From: Alteribacillus sp. YIM 98480
Lineage (GTDB): Bacteria; Bacillota; Bacilli; Bacillales; Marinococcaceae
Direction of reading: 5' to 3'
NCBI RefSeq assembly: GCF_009765375.1
Contig: NZ_VTOK01000005.1
Location: 124,001-188,000, forward strand
Length of the DNA stretch: 64,000 bases
Shown here: positions 42,899-52,374 of the stretch, piece after piece
Position numbering within the stretch: the stretch's first letter is position 1
Layout of the letters: each line of letters begins with the position of its first letter
Program-made: the position numbers and the translations under genes
The notes under the pieces: generated by a model
Told to the model about the DNA's origin: nothing
Seen by the model: the letters and a program-made list of their open reading frames with translations, nothing else
Database searches by the model: none

Positions 42899-44098
42899 AT
42901 GTTTACAGCTTTAACGAATAACGGTCAAACGATATCTTTGTTGACCACCCCTCGTGAATGCTTTCCCTCACATTATCCGCCCCCCTATTATTGTCCGGCC
43001 TGCTCTCAAAACGTTATTCTAAAAAAGGGGACCAAACGCAGATGGCATTTTGCTCATCAAAGCGGCTCTCTTTGTGCTTATCAATCGGAACCCGAAACAG
43101 AAGAGCATCTGGCTGGGAAATTAGTGTTATATCAGTGGCTCAAGGAAAAAGGTCTATCGCCATCTGTGGAAGCATTTATCTCTTCGATTCGGCGGACAGC
43201 TGATGTATTATTTACATGGAAAAATAATAGTTATGCCCTCGAATTTCAATGTTCCTCTATTTCTTCAGAAGAGACGATCCAGCGTACAAAGGATTATTAC
43301 TCTGTCGGAATAACCCCTATTTGGATATTTTCTCTTTCTCGTCTGCGAAAAATGGAAGGTCCTCGTTATGTGATTCATTCTTTTGAATGGATTGGGCTGC
43401 GTGAAAGGCGAAAGGATTTGCGCCACGCTTTTATTTATTTCTCTCCTGAAAGCTCTTCTTTTTATTACTTGTTTCCAAGAGCACTGCCTGCTAATTCTGC
43501 TGTCTTTGGGGATGTCTATACGATGCCGATTATTCATACTCCTATCGAGCATCTTATCTATCTGCCAAATACATTAAACGGTCCCCTCACATGGTCGGCA
43601 AACTGGATGAATCAAAAGAAAAACTGGCGTTTTCACACCAATCAATGGAGGGGAAAGCCAGATAAAACATATATGCGGCAGATATTTGCTAAGCATCGTT
43701 CTGATCTTCCGTTTTTTCCTTCTGAAGCAGGCTGGCCATCGTTAAGCATGGAAGCATTTCAGACTTCGTCCTATATTTGGCAGAGCTGGATTTTGCTTTG
43801 TTTTCTCCCCAACATTCCCCTTTATCAACGTTTTTCTTCCCGCACCATTTGTCATGAAATCCATTCTCTTATTTTGAACGATAATTTTATTATTCGTGAG
43901 CTCCCTTCTATTTCTTCTCCTATAGAAAAAGCCGTCTTTTTTTATTTAGAACTGTTACAGCGTATTGGAATATTGAAAAATACTGGAGCAGGCTGGAAAA
44001 AGGTAAAAAATATATTTTTGCCGATATCTCTAGAGGACGCATTCAAAATGGATAAAAAGTGGAGCAACATCATATTTTACAAAGGAATAGTGAATTAA
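42899..44098 (+). CDS. coiA: Competence protein CoiA
   Basis: 399 aa, ATG after AAAGGAGG. An N-terminal zinc-ribbon-like segment (YYCPACSQNVILKKGTKRRWHFAHQSGSLC, residues about 31-60) is followed by a nuclease-like domain (ETEEHLAGKLVLYQWLKEKG, then VEAFISSIRRTADVLF and YALEFQCSSISSEE, a PD-(D/E)xK pattern with Asp, Glu and Gln). CoiA acts in recombination of transforming DNA with RecA. Position after mecA is conserved. Its 3' end lies 59 bp before pepF. Confidence 0.93.
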   Translation: MFTALTNNGQTISLLTTPRECFPSHYPPPYYCPACSQNVILKKGTKRRWHFAHQSGSLCAYQSEPETEEHLAGKLVLYQWLKEKGLSPSVEAFISSIRRTADVLFTWKNNSYALEFQCSSISSEETIQRTKDYYSVGITPIWIFSLSRLRKMEGPRYVIHSFEWIGLRERRKDLRHAFIYFSPESSSFYYLFPRALPANSAVFGDVYTMPIIHTPIEHLIYLPNTLNGPLTWSANWMNQKKNWRFHTNQWRGKPDKTYMRQIFAKHRSDLPFFPSEAGWPSLSMEAFQTSSYIWQSWILLCFLPNIPLYQRFSSRTICHEIHSLILNDNFIIRELPSISSPIEKAVFFYLELLQRIGILKNTGAGWKKVKNIFLPISLEDAFKMDKKWSNIIFYKGIVN

Positions 44099-44157
44099 AC
44101 ATTGGTGTTTATTGGATAAGTTCGGTAAAATTGGCAGTAACTACTGGAGGTGTTTCC

Positions 44158-45972
44158 ATGAGTGAACAGGCAACTAAACAATTGCCAAAAAGAGATGAAG
44201 TACCAAAAGAATACACATGGAATTTAGAAGACATTTTTGCTACAGATGAAGCATGGGAAAAAGAATTTAAACAAGTGCAAGAATTGATGCCTGATCTTAC
44301 TTCTTTTAAAGGGAAACTCGGTGAATCAGCAGACACGCTTTATCAAGCGTTAACAAAGCAAGACGAGATTGCTGAACGGTTCGGCCGGCTGTTTACTTAT
44401 GCTCATATGCGCTATGATCAAGATACAGGAAATTCATATTATCAAGGTCTTAATGACCGGGCATCAGGATTAGCATCCAAACTAGGTCAATCGATGGCTT
44501 TTCTCGTTCCAGAAATCTTATCTATTCCAGAGGATAAATTAAGCCAGTTTTTAAAAGAACATGAAAAATTAAAACGATATGAACATGCTTTAAATGAAAT
44601 AAACGAGCAGCGTCCGCACGTTTTAAATGAATCAGAAGAATCCATTTTAGCACAAGTCGCTGAAGTAACAGCTAACCCCGGTAAAACATTTGGAATGTTA
44701 AACAACGCGGATATAACATTTCCAAACATCAAGGACGAAGACGGAGAAGAAGTACCAGTAACCCACGGCAGGATTTTGAATTTCTTTGAAAGTGATAACC
44801 GGCGTGTGCGGCGTGATGCCTTTGAGGCCGTGTATGGAACCTATAAAAAGTACAGAAATACTTTGGCCAGCACACTGAACGGCCAGGTGAAAAAGAACTT
44901 GTTCAGCGCCAATGTAAGGAAATATGAAACAGCGCGAAAAGCCGCTCTTAGTAAAAACCATATACCAGAAATCGTTTATGATCGGCTTGTCGAAACAGTA
45001 AATAAGAACTTGCATCTTTTGCACAGATATGTACGGTTAAGAAAGCGTGTATTAAAACTAGATGAAATACACAATTACGATCTGTACACGCCGCTTGTAA
45101 AAGACGTTGATATGACTGTGACTTATGAAGAAGCGAAAGAGCTTGTATTAAAAGGGATAGAGCCGCTCGGAGAAGATTATGTCAAGATCGTAGAAGAAGG
45201 ATATAAAAATCGCTGGATCGATGTGTATGAAAATAAAGGAAAACGAAGTGGGGCATACTCATCAGGTGCATATGGAACGATGCCATATATTTTAATGAAT
45301 TGGCAGGATAACGTGAACAACATGTTTACGCTTGCGCATGAGCTGGGGCATTCGATGCACAGTTACTTCAGCAGAAAACATCAGCCGTTTCATTATTCGG
45401 ACTATACCATATTTGTGGCAGAAGTGGCTTCGACTGTTAATGAAGCATTGTTAAACGATTATTTATTAAAAACAACCGAAGACAAGAAAAAGAAAATGTA
45501 TTTATTAAATCATTTTCTCGAAGGGTTCCGAGGAACTGTATTTCGTCAAACAATGTTTGCCGAATTTGAACAGCTTATTCATGAAAAAGCTGCCGCAGGA
45601 GAAGCATTGACTCCCGATCTCTTAGAAAAAGAGTATTACGGGTTAAATGAAAAATACTTCGGAAATGATATGACAGTAGATGATGACATTGCGCTGGAAT
45701 GGTCGCGCATTCCGCATTTTTATATGAACTTTTACGTCTACCAATATGCTACCGGCTATAGTGCAGCTGCTGCATTATCCAGGCAGATACTTGAAGAAGG
45801 AGAGCCGGCTGTAAAGCGCTATTTGGAGTTTTTAAAATCTGGAAGCTCGGACTATCCAATAGAAGTATTAAAAAAAGCTGGAGTTGATATGACATCTCCT
45901 GAGCCGATTCAAGAAGCGATGTCACTGTTTGAGCAAACATTAGATGAGATGGAACAATTACTTGAAGGATAA
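44158..45972 (+). CDS. pepF: Oligoendopeptidase F
   Basis: 604 aa from ATG 44158 after GGAGGTG; the longer frame overlapping coiA is discarded. M3-family zinc metallopeptidase: HELGH in LAHELGHSMHSYFS near residue 395 with the downstream Glu in VAEVASTVNEALL near 423. Substrate-binding EWSRIPHFYMNFYVYQYATGYSAA is near 518. It cleaves oligopeptides in the cytosol. Same place as yjbG/pepF in B. subtilis. A strong terminator follows. Confidence 0.95.
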   Translation: MSEQATKQLPKRDEVPKEYTWNLEDIFATDEAWEKEFKQVQELMPDLTSFKGKLGESADTLYQALTKQDEIAERFGRLFTYAHMRYDQDTGNSYYQGLNDRASGLASKLGQSMAFLVPEILSIPEDKLSQFLKEHEKLKRYEHALNEINEQRPHVLNESEESILAQVAEVTANPGKTFGMLNNADITFPNIKDEDGEEVPVTHGRILNFFESDNRRVRRDAFEAVYGTYKKYRNTLASTLNGQVKKNLFSANVRKYETARKAALSKNHIPEIVYDRLVETVNKNLHLLHRYVRLRKRVLKLDEIHNYDLYTPLVKDVDMTVTYEEAKELVLKGIEPLGEDYVKIVEEGYKNRWIDVYENKGKRSGAYSSGAYGTMPYILMNWQDNVNNMFTLAHELGHSMHSYFSRKHQPFHYSDYTIFVAEVASTVNEALLNDYLLKTTEDKKKKMYLLNHFLEGFRGTVFRQTMFAEFEQLIHEKAAAGEALTPDLLEKEYYGLNEKYFGNDMTVDDDIALEWSRIPHFYMNFYVYQYATGYSAAAALSRQILEEGEPAVKRYLEFLKSGSSDYPIEVLKKAGVDMTSPEPIQEAMSLFEQTLDEMEQLLEG

Positions 45973-45978
45973 TAAATC

Positions 45979-46018
45979 AAAAAAGCCCGCCGAATATTTG
46001 ATTCGGGAGGGCTTTTTT
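45979..46018 (+). terminator. Terminator of pepF
   Basis: AAAAGCCCGCCGAAT pairs with ATTCGGGAGGGCTTTT around ATTTG, ending in TTTTTT. Confidence 0.85.
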
Positions 46019-46116
46019 AGGAGACACTTTTGCGTTTATAATCTAAATTCAGTGCCCGGCGATCGGGCGTAACTATATAGAGGATCTTTTGCTAAAACGT
46101 CGAACGTCCTGTACTC

Positions 46117-46290
46117 TCATAAATTAATGCCTTTAAATCTTCTTCTTTCACTGAAAAACAAGACAGTGAAAAAGATGGATAAAAACAGTAGAACGCTGCC
46201 TATGATAACGGGAAGAAATTTCATCAGTCCTAATACAAAAAGAATAAAGCTAATAATAATGCAGACGATACCGATTAAAACTTTTTTCAT
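46117..46290 (-). CDS. Small membrane protein downstream of yjbH
   Basis: 57 aa from the ATG at 46290, after GAGGGAGGG. Two nearly continuous hydrophobic helices (VLIGIVCIIISFILFVLGLM and VIIGSVLLFLSIFFTVLFF) and a basic end ERRRFKGINL. B. subtilis has a small gene (yizD) in the same position between pepF and yjbH, but identity to it was not established. Confidence 0.6.
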   Translation of the reverse strand: MKKVLIGIVCIIISFILFVLGLMKFLPVIIGSVLLFLSIFFTVLFFSERRRFKGINL

Positions 46291-46361
46291 AAAACAGCCC
46301 TCCCTCAAAACTGATTGCTTTACTTATCAGCGTATGAGCGGAAGGACAAGTGTATACGTTG

Positions 46362-47276
46362 TTATTCGCCGATATACCGCCAAAACGTTCCATATTTGAC
46401 GGGAACGCGTTCAATTTTGCGCTGGAGAACTAGTTTTTTTAATTGAGCGTTGGCGTCACGTTCATTCCAATCGAAAACGACAGCAACTTCCTTTGTGGCA
46501 ACAAATTCATACCGTTTCAGAAATTCTTCTAGGTTCATTTTACTTGAAGGCTTAGGGATTTCTCCAAGCATTTCTTTCAAAATGTCAACATACACTTCAT
46601 ATGGGTAGAGTCCGGAAACTTTAAGCCCGCCGTCCTCAACGCGATCATTAAAAAAAACAAACGTAGGAGCGCGCTCAACTTCCATTTCTTTGGTCGTTTT
46701 CATATCACATTGCAAAGCTTTAACGGCACAATGAGAATGAATGTCTTTTTGAAATTCTTCCATATCAAGACCAACGTTACGAGCACATTCTATGAGTATT
46801 TTTTCATCCGCAATGTTTTGTTTGTGAAGAAACAGCATTTCGCGAAGCCGGCGGAAAAATATGGAAGCAAGCTGACGACCTTGCATTTCTGCTGCTTTCA
46901 TTGCTATTGACGGAGCATATGCCGATTCGATAGGGTTTTCTAACCAAATATCCCCGTCACAAGACATTCCTGTTCTACTTGCTGTTGCTTCATATAAATC
47001 AGCCAAGTTTTTTTGTTCTTTCACTTGCCGTGCTTCGGTTTTGTTCCATGAATCAAGGTCAGCTGCAACGAAAAAACGCATCGAAAAATAATGACCGTAT
47101 TCCAGGACAAGTTTTTTTAAAGTGGGTTCAAACGCCCAGCACTCCGGGCAGAGTGGATCTGTAAATATATATAATTCGAGCTTCTTTTTGTGCTTAATAT
47201 TCGTTGATTCTTCCTCAGGAGAAAGGCCGCAGATTCCCAGCTGTTCATCACAATGTAGCTGTTTATCTTCCTTCAT
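46362..47276 (-). CDS. yjbH: YjbH/SpxH, adaptor for ClpXP proteolysis of Spx
   Basis: 304 aa. DsbA-like fold with the redox motif in FTDPLCPECWAFEP (CPEC, about residues 36-39) and an N-terminal cysteine-bearing segment (CDEQLGICG). In B. subtilis and Staphylococcus YjbH binds Spx and presents it to ClpXP; oxidative stress inactivates it. The C-terminal winged-helix-like part (NLEEFLKRYEFVATKEVAVVFDW, then VPVKYGTFWRY) is present. It is 24 bp downstream of the truncated haemoglobin gene, as in B. subtilis. Confidence 0.93.
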   Translation of the reverse strand: MKEDKQLHCDEQLGICGLSPEEESTNIKHKKKLELYIFTDPLCPECWAFEPTLKKLVLEYGHYFSMRFFVAADLDSWNKTEARQVKEQKNLADLYEATASRTGMSCDGDIWLENPIESAYAPSIAMKAAEMQGRQLASIFFRRLREMLFLHKQNIADEKILIECARNVGLDMEEFQKDIHSHCAVKALQCDMKTTKEMEVERAPTFVFFNDRVEDGGLKVSGLYPYEVYVDILKEMLGEIPKPSSKMNLEEFLKRYEFVATKEVAVVFDWNERDANAQLKKLVLQRKIERVPVKYGTFWRYIGE

Positions 47277-47300
47277 TGATGGTCCAGACTCCTTTCTGTA

Positions 47301-47681
47301 TTATTCTTCTGGTGTGTTAATCATATGTTGCGCTGTAAAGGTTAAACGTTGAAAAAAATCCTCACGCAGCTGTCCTTCTAGCCCGATTTCGTCCATTGCT
47401 TGCTCCATGCATAAAAGCCAAGCTTTTGCTCTCGTTGGAGTTATCGGAAAGGGCAGGTGTCTGGCTCTTAGTTTAGGATGGCCGTGTTCTTCTGTATAAA
47501 GAGGAGGACCGCCTAAAAACTGAGTGAGAAATTGTTTTTGTTTTCGAGCCGTTTCGGTTAAGTCATCCGGGAAAATAGGATATAGGTCCGGGTGGTTTTT
47601 CACATTTGTATAAAAAACATCCACCAGGCGGTTCAGCGTTTCGTGCCCGATTTCTTCAAACGGTATTTGATCTTTATGCAT
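47301..47681 (-). CDS. yjbI: Truncated haemoglobin (group II), YjbI-like
   Basis: 126 aa from the ATG at 47681 after AAAGGAGC; the frame is open further upstream. Group II trHb marks: FYTNVKNHPDLYPIFP, QFLGGPPLYTEEHGHPKLRARHLPFPI (His of RHLPF is the proximal haem ligand region) and AWLLCMEQAMDE with the conserved Trp. It binds O2, NO or peroxide. B. subtilis YjbI is required for tolerance of oxidative protein damage and is co-transcribed with yjbH, as here. Confidence 0.93.
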   Translation of the reverse strand: MHKDQIPFEEIGHETLNRLVDVFYTNVKNHPDLYPIFPDDLTETARKQKQFLTQFLGGPPLYTEEHGHPKLRARHLPFPITPTRAKAWLLCMEQAMDEIGLEGQLREDFFQRLTFTAQHMINTPEE

Positions 47682-47979
47682 TATCAGTGCTCCTTTCTTT
47701 GCACTTTCTTTCTTTTTACCCATGAGGAAACACTTGATATAAAATAACGGGAAAAGAAGAAGAATGCAAGAAAAAAGGATTGTTCCCTAAAGCAGCATGT
47801 AACGAATGTAAGGAAAACACACCCTGTTTATGTGGCTTTTTGCGGCGGTCAGCTTTTCTTTTATTGTAGCAATGCTGTTTTAGAACAGCAAATGATTTGG
47901 CTTTGCATATGGCGTTTAGGTTATAGAGAAATTTTTCCAATTATAAAATGATTAAAACGTTTTTCTAATAAATGAAAAA

Positions 47980-48016
47980 GAGCACCCCTTATAGTTAAGT
48001 ACTATTAGGGATGCCC
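47980..48016 (-). terminator. Terminator of the lytic transglycosylase gene
   Basis: GAGCACCCCT (47980-47989) pairs with AGGGATGCCC (48007-48016) and an inner ATAGT/ACTAT; T-rich on the minus strand. The rest of 47682-47979 shows no supported gene and should hold the yjbIH promoter. Confidence 0.75.
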
Positions 48017-48027
48017 TTTTGAAAAAA

Positions 48028-48678
48028 TTATATGAGAGACTGATATGTATTCATGACTGCAGGGACATAGTTTTGCGTTTCTTTGAAAGGAGGGATGCCG
48101 TTAAAGCGGTCCACGTTGCCAGGTCCGGCATTGTAAGCCGCAAGCGCTAGAGAAGTATCTCCGTTGAAACGCTCAAGCATATCTTTGAGATAACGAGTAC
48201 CGCCTTCAATATTTTGCGAAGGATTATAGGGATCCTCCACGTTTAAATAACGAGCTGTACCTGGCATAAGCTGCATAAGTCCCATTGCTCCGGCATGACT
48301 CTTTGCGTTGGGATCAAATCCGGATTCTTGCTTGATAACAGCATGAATCAAACGAGGATCTACTCCGTATTTATTCCCTGCCGATTCAATCAAGGAAGCA
48401 ACTTCATTCTGATTAGAATGTTTATCGGCTTGATTTGTTACACTGCTGGTTTGGGCAAAGCTTTCTGTATGGTGTGTCTGAAAATATGGAGACGCTGCTT
48501 CCGGATGTAAAAATAAAGATTCTGACGGTTGTGAATCGAACGAAGCAGCATTATTTGTTGTTAACTCTTCGTCTAAAACGTTCTGAAAAGCAGAAACATA
48601 GGAAGAAGGATGGATACCGGATGACGACGAAAGATTTGTTATAGGACTCATCAACTGCAGCAAAGGAGAAATAGCCAA
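48028..48678 (-). CDS. yjbJ: YjbJ/CwlQ-like lytic transglycosylase
   Basis: 216 aa, taking TTG 48678 (six nt after GAGGTG) as start; a GTG at 48687 is possible. No signal peptide is evident. The C-terminal half (about residues 95-215) is an SLT domain: IHAVIKQESGFDPNAKSHAGAMGLMQLMPGTARYL with the catalytic Glu of QESGF and the AMGLMQLMP motif, then ALAAYNAGPGNVDRF. It cleaves the MurNAc-GlcNAc bond. B. subtilis CwlQ (YjbJ) has both muramidase and transglycosylase activity. Confidence 0.9.
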   Translation of the reverse strand: MAISPLLQLMSPITNLSSSSGIHPSSYVSAFQNVLDEELTTNNAASFDSQPSESLFLHPEAASPYFQTHHTESFAQTSSVTNQADKHSNQNEVASLIESAGNKYGVDPRLIHAVIKQESGFDPNAKSHAGAMGLMQLMPGTARYLNVEDPYNPSQNIEGGTRYLKDMLERFNGDTSLALAAYNAGPGNVDRFNGIPPFKETQNYVPAVMNTYQSLI

Positions 48679-48775
48679 CCTTGTCACCTCATAAAAGTAT
48701 TATAAATATCGAATGTATTATAGTTAAAATATACCAAAAAATGATTGACCCGGCAATCTGATGATGTGCGCTTTT

Positions 48776-49360
48776 TTATTGTATTTCTTGTTTTTTAGTG
48801 AAAAAGCGTTTGATTTTATTTGGGGTTGTTCGATAAGGAATATTATATGTCGTTAACACTTCATTCAGCCAGTTATCTACTTCTTTTAAGGAAGGTCCTT
48901 CGATTTCTACTTCAAAATCTTCTGTATTCAAATAAACGCTATGATCTAAAAATAACATACCGGCTTGATAAGGAACGTGAGTACGTTTTGTTTTTAATGT
49001 GCCAAGCATTTTTACATCATCTAATGAAATCGACAATGTCTTCTCTAGCTGAGTTTTCACTTCTCCTGCAGGCAGACGGCTAAAAGTGAATGCTTCCACT
49101 GCTTCTTTTTTGGTTAGCGGCTGGTTTGTTTCTAACAATCCTTCCTTAGCAGGTTGTTTTAAAGTGAGCTCAAACTGGCTGTTTTTTTCACGAATACGAA
49201 GTGCCGCTCCTTTATTTTTCAGTTCATAGTCACTTGTATCAAAATATGTATTAGCCTGCCAGAAAAAGTCTTCGTCATTCACGTTAAATGCCTTACAAAG
49301 TGTCTGAAATTCAGCTTCTGTAAGCAGATTTTTCTTCTCTATTTCGTTTTCCTGTGCCAT
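48776..49360 (-). CDS. yjbK: CYTH-domain phosphatase, YjbK-like
   Basis: 194 aa from the ATG at 49360; the preceding residues in frame lack a spaced ribosome site. The CYTH (CyaB-thiamine triphosphatase) fold shows EIEKKNLLTEAEF (ExExK metal/phosphate motif, residues 4-8), YFDTSDYELKNKGAALRIREK (RxRxK strand), ELTLKQP and EVEIEGPSL. CYTH enzymes hydrolyse triphosphates; the substrate of YjbK is not known. Convergence of yjbK-yjbJ and divergence from yjbL follow the B. subtilis arrangement. Confidence 0.9.
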   Translation of the reverse strand: MAQENEIEKKNLLTEAEFQTLCKAFNVNDEDFFWQANTYFDTSDYELKNKGAALRIREKNSQFELTLKQPAKEGLLETNQPLTKKEAVEAFTFSRLPAGEVKTQLEKTLSISLDDVKMLGTLKTKRTHVPYQAGMLFLDHSVYLNTEDFEVEIEGPSLKEVDNWLNEVLTTYNIPYRTTPNKIKRFFTKKQEIQ

Positions 49361-49514
49361 TGGTGTCATCCTTTCTTTATGTTTTGTCAAAATCAAAGAC
49401 GCGGGTTGTGGTTGTATGATACCATATCGTTTGGAATTAGTTTAGGCTGCCACGATGTTCATAACAAGATATGGTAAAATGAAATGTGGAGCAAGCAGAA
49501 AATGAGGTGTAATA

Positions 49515-49898
49515 ATGGAACATGTATTAACGGTAACGGAAACAAAGCTAAAAGATAATCATTTAATATTACTTCCAATTGAAGAATGGCCGGAAAAGGA
49601 ATGGAATACATTAAAGGATGGAATGCGCATGCTGGCTGATTCTGACGCTTTGACGTTTGTATACGTCCTGGATTCAGAAGAAGCATTTGTCCAGCTGCGT
49701 CTGCCTAAACAAATATGGCCCGAGCTGAAAAAAGCTTACGAAAATGGGTGGGACGTAAGTGCTGGCGGCCCGTCACTAATAAAGCTCGAACAATTTCATT
49801 CTGAAATGGAATATTTGCTCGATAACATCCCTGGGAATGGAAACTATGGCTCTGATATGGTAGAAGCTGTCGAAGAAGCATTCGACGTGAAAGCATAA
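49515..49898 (+). CDS. yjbL: YjbL-like conserved protein
   Basis: 127 aa, ATG after GAGGTG. Acidic, soluble, with no signal or membrane helix. LTFVYVLDSEEAFVQLRLPKQIWPELKKAYENG and LLDNIPGNGNYGSDMVEAVEEAF match the Bacillus UPF0738 (YjbL) family in length and layout. Function is unknown. It sits immediately before relQ on the same strand. Confidence 0.8.
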   Translation: MEHVLTVTETKLKDNHLILLPIEEWPEKEWNTLKDGMRMLADSDALTFVYVLDSEEAFVQLRLPKQIWPELKKAYENGWDVSAGGPSLIKLEQFHSEMEYLLDNIPGNGNYGSDMVEAVEEAFDVKA

Positions 49899-49973
49899 CC
49901 TGACGTTCGAATAATGGAATGAAAGCTTTGAGACAGCATTGCTATATACACTAAACATAGGTGGTGGCTTGTA

Positions 49974-50606
49974 ATGAGTAACTGGGATACGTTTTTGTCA
50001 CCTTATAAACAAGCGGTAGAAGAGCTGAAAGTAAAACTAAAGGGATTACGGGAACAATATCAACGGTCTTCAAAACATACGCCGATTGAATTTGTGACGG
50101 CAAGAGTAAAGCCTGTCACCAGTATTTTAGAAAAAGCACAACGAAAAAGCATTCCTTTGGACCGGCTTTCAAGAGATATGCAGGATATTGCAGGGGTAAG
50201 ACTTGTTTGCCAGTTTGTAAATGACATTGATACGATTGTTGATCTCATTCGTTCGCGAACCGATTTTAACGTTATGGAGGAAAGAGATTATATAAAAAAG
50301 AAAAAAGAAAGCGGCTATCGTTCGTATCATATGGTGATTGAATATCCAGTACATACCATCGATGGAAAAAAAGAAGTACTTGTTGAAGTGCAAGTACGTA
50401 CGATGGCGATGAATTTTTGGGCAACCATAGAACACTCTTTAAATTATAAATACAGCGGTGAAATTCCTTCCGATATTAAAGAGCGGCTGCAAAGCGCAGC
50501 CGAAGCAGCTTTTAAGCTTGATGAGGAGATGTCCAAGATAAAAGGGGAAGTGCGAGAAGCGCAGCAAATTCTTATTAAAAACCGTGAACAACATCACCCA
50601 AAATAA
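49974..50606 (+). CDS. relQ: Small alarmone synthetase RelQ (SAS1, YjbM)
   Basis: 210 aa, start ATG 49974. A lone RelA/SpoT synthetase domain: ARVKPVTSILEKAQRK, LSRDMQDIAGVRLVCQFVND (G-loop and Asp of the active site, about residues 61-80), RDYIKKKKESGYRSYHMVIEYP and VEVQVRTMAMNFWATIEHSLNYKY. It makes (p)ppGpp without a hydrolase domain, from GDP or GTP and ATP. Operon with nadF and yjbO, as in B. subtilis. Confidence 0.95.
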   Translation: MSNWDTFLSPYKQAVEELKVKLKGLREQYQRSSKHTPIEFVTARVKPVTSILEKAQRKSIPLDRLSRDMQDIAGVRLVCQFVNDIDTIVDLIRSRTDFNVMEERDYIKKKKESGYRSYHMVIEYPVHTIDGKKEVLVEVQVRTMAMNFWATIEHSLNYKYSGEIPSDIKERLQSAAEAAFKLDEEMSKIKGEVREAQQILIKNREQHHPK

Positions 50607-50636
50607 TAATGACAGAAAGGAAAGGAGGCGTTTCTC

Positions 50637-51431
50637 TTGCATTTCGCTGTTACCTCAAGGGGAGACGATACATCAAACGCATTACAAAAAAAAATCACCG
50701 ATTATTTACAAGAATTTGGCTTGACACAAAATAACGAGAAACCCGATATTGTCATTACTGTAGGCGGAGATGGCACCCTTTTGCAAGCATTTCATTATTA
50801 TCATGAATTCCTTGAAGAAACTTGTTTTGTCGGGATTCATACCGGCCATTTAGGTTTTTATGCGGACTGGAAACCAGAAGAGGTCGAAAAACTAGTGATT
50901 CACATTGCAAAAACGCCTTTTCAAGTAGTTGAATATCCTCTCCTAGAAGTTGTTGTCCGTCATCATGATGGTCCGCATGCCGATCGTTACTTGGCACTGA
51001 ATGAGTGCACAGTAAAAACGATGGAAGGATCTTTAGTGTGCAATATTGACATTAAAGGGGAAAAATTTGAAACATTTCGGGGGGATGGTCTGTGTATTTC
51101 CACTCCTTCTGGTAGTACCGCGTATAATAAAGCGCTAGGAGGAGCCATTCTCCATCCTTCGCTCGCTTCCATGCAGCTTTCTGAAATGGCATCTATTAAC
51201 AACCGTGTCTACCGTACAGTTGGTTCGCCGCTCATCATGCCTCAGCACCATACATGCCTTCTTAAACCGCTGAATGACGTGGAAATGCAAATAACAATTG
51301 ACCATAAATCGATGGTTGATCAATCGGTAAAATCGATACAATGCCGGGTAGCGGAAGAGAAAGTTAGATTTGCGAGATTTAGACCTTTTACGTTTTGGAA
51401 AAGAGTCAAAGAATCATTTGTCGGTGAGTAA
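50637..51431 (+). CDS. nadF: NAD kinase
   Basis: 264 aa, TTG start after AAGGAGGCG. NADP synthesis from NAD and ATP. The GGDGTLL motif ([11 protein letters not shown], about residues 43-50) and [21 protein letters not shown] (about 157-177) with the NE-x-T motif LNECTVK (about 120) are all present. It is very similar to the Bacillus NadF/PpnK pattern, ending [14 protein letters not shown]. It lies 30 bp after relQ. Confidence 0.96.
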   Translation: MHFAVTSRGDDTSNALQKKITDYLQEFGLTQNNEKPDIVITVGGDGTLLQAFHYYHEFLEETCFVGIHTGHLGFYADWKPEEVEKLVIHIAKTPFQVVEYPLLEVVVRHHDGPHADRYLALNECTVKTMEGSLVCNIDIKGEKFETFRGDGLCISTPSGSTAYNKALGGAILHPSLASMQLSEMASINNRVYRTVGSPLIMPQHHTCLLKPLNDVEMQITIDHKSMVDQSVKSIQCRVAEEKVRFARFRPFTFWKRVKESFVGE

Positions 51432-51435
51432 AAAG

Positions 51436-52335
51436 ATGCAATATAGGCATAAGCTTGAATGGAACGTTCCAACGATAAAGGAAAACATATCTGTCAAAGA
51501 ATTTTTACGTGATCAAAAAGGCATGTCTCTAAACACGTTAAAAGCAGCAAAAATGCATGGCAGCATTTTATGTGACGGCCGCCATATAACGGTGCGCCAT
51601 ACGCTGCAAGGAGGAGAAACTTTGAAAGTCTTCCTTCCGGCTGCTCCTTTTCCGTCAGCTATACCGCTATGTTCTATGCCGTTAGATATTCTTTTTGAAG
51701 ACGATCATCTTTTGATTGTAAATAAACCCCCGGGAATTTCTACATTGCCGGGAAGAGAGCAAGAAAAAGTCACCCTTGCAGGAGCTGTTTTGAATTATTA
51801 CCGGGAGCAGAACATTTCTTCCTCCTTTCATGCTGTATCAAGATTAGACAGACAAACGAGCGGCGTCGTGGCTATAGCAAAGCATGCTTATGCGCATCAC
51901 CGTTTAGCGTCTTTTTTTCAAACGGGAAAAGGGGATAAACAGTACATCGGAGTAGTAAAGGGTAGGTGGGAACAGCCGGAAGGGATAATAGATGCGCCTA
52001 TTGTAAGAAGTCCAAATAGCATTATTGAACACCAGGTACATCCGGCAGGAAAACGAGCCAAAACAGGGTATCACGTAATGAAAACCATAGATGGCAGCGA
52101 TGTAACATCATTTACTTTATACACCGGCAGAACCCATCAAATCCGAGTTCATGCAGCGTATGCAGGGCATCCTTTATTAGGAGACAGCTTGTACGGAGAA
52201 GCCAGCTTCTATATAAATAGGCAGGCTTTACATGCAGAAATGCTTCATTTTTGTCATCCTGTTTTTGAAAGCTGGCATACTGTTCACGCCAAGCTTCCAG
52301 ACGATATAGCGCAGTTAATAATGGAAAAACAATAA
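51436..52335 (+). CDS. yjbO: RluD-family 23S/tRNA pseudouridine synthase, YjbO-like
   Basis: 299 aa from the ATG at 51436, 7 nt after GGTGAG, which overlaps the nadF stop. The catalytic motif HAVSRLDRQTSGVVAIAKHA (Asp of RLDRxTSG) is near residue 138 and the C-terminal RTHQIRVHAAYAGHPLLGDSLYG near 238-260. An N-terminal S4-like region (SVKEFLRDQKGMSLNTLKAAK) binds RNA. It isomerises uridine in RNA; the target position is unknown. Confidence 0.92.
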   Translation: MQYRHKLEWNVPTIKENISVKEFLRDQKGMSLNTLKAAKMHGSILCDGRHITVRHTLQGGETLKVFLPAAPFPSAIPLCSMPLDILFEDDHLLIVNKPPGISTLPGREQEKVTLAGAVLNYYREQNISSSFHAVSRLDRQTSGVVAIAKHAYAHHRLASFFQTGKGDKQYIGVVKGRWEQPEGIIDAPIVRSPNSIIEHQVHPAGKRAKTGYHVMKTIDGSDVTSFTLYTGRTHQIRVHAAYAGHPLLGDSLYGEASFYINRQALHAEMLHFCHPVFESWHTVHAKLPDDIAQLIMEKQ

Positions 52336-52374
52336 CGAGGCAGGGCTCTTTATTAATATGAAGCGCCTTCCTCA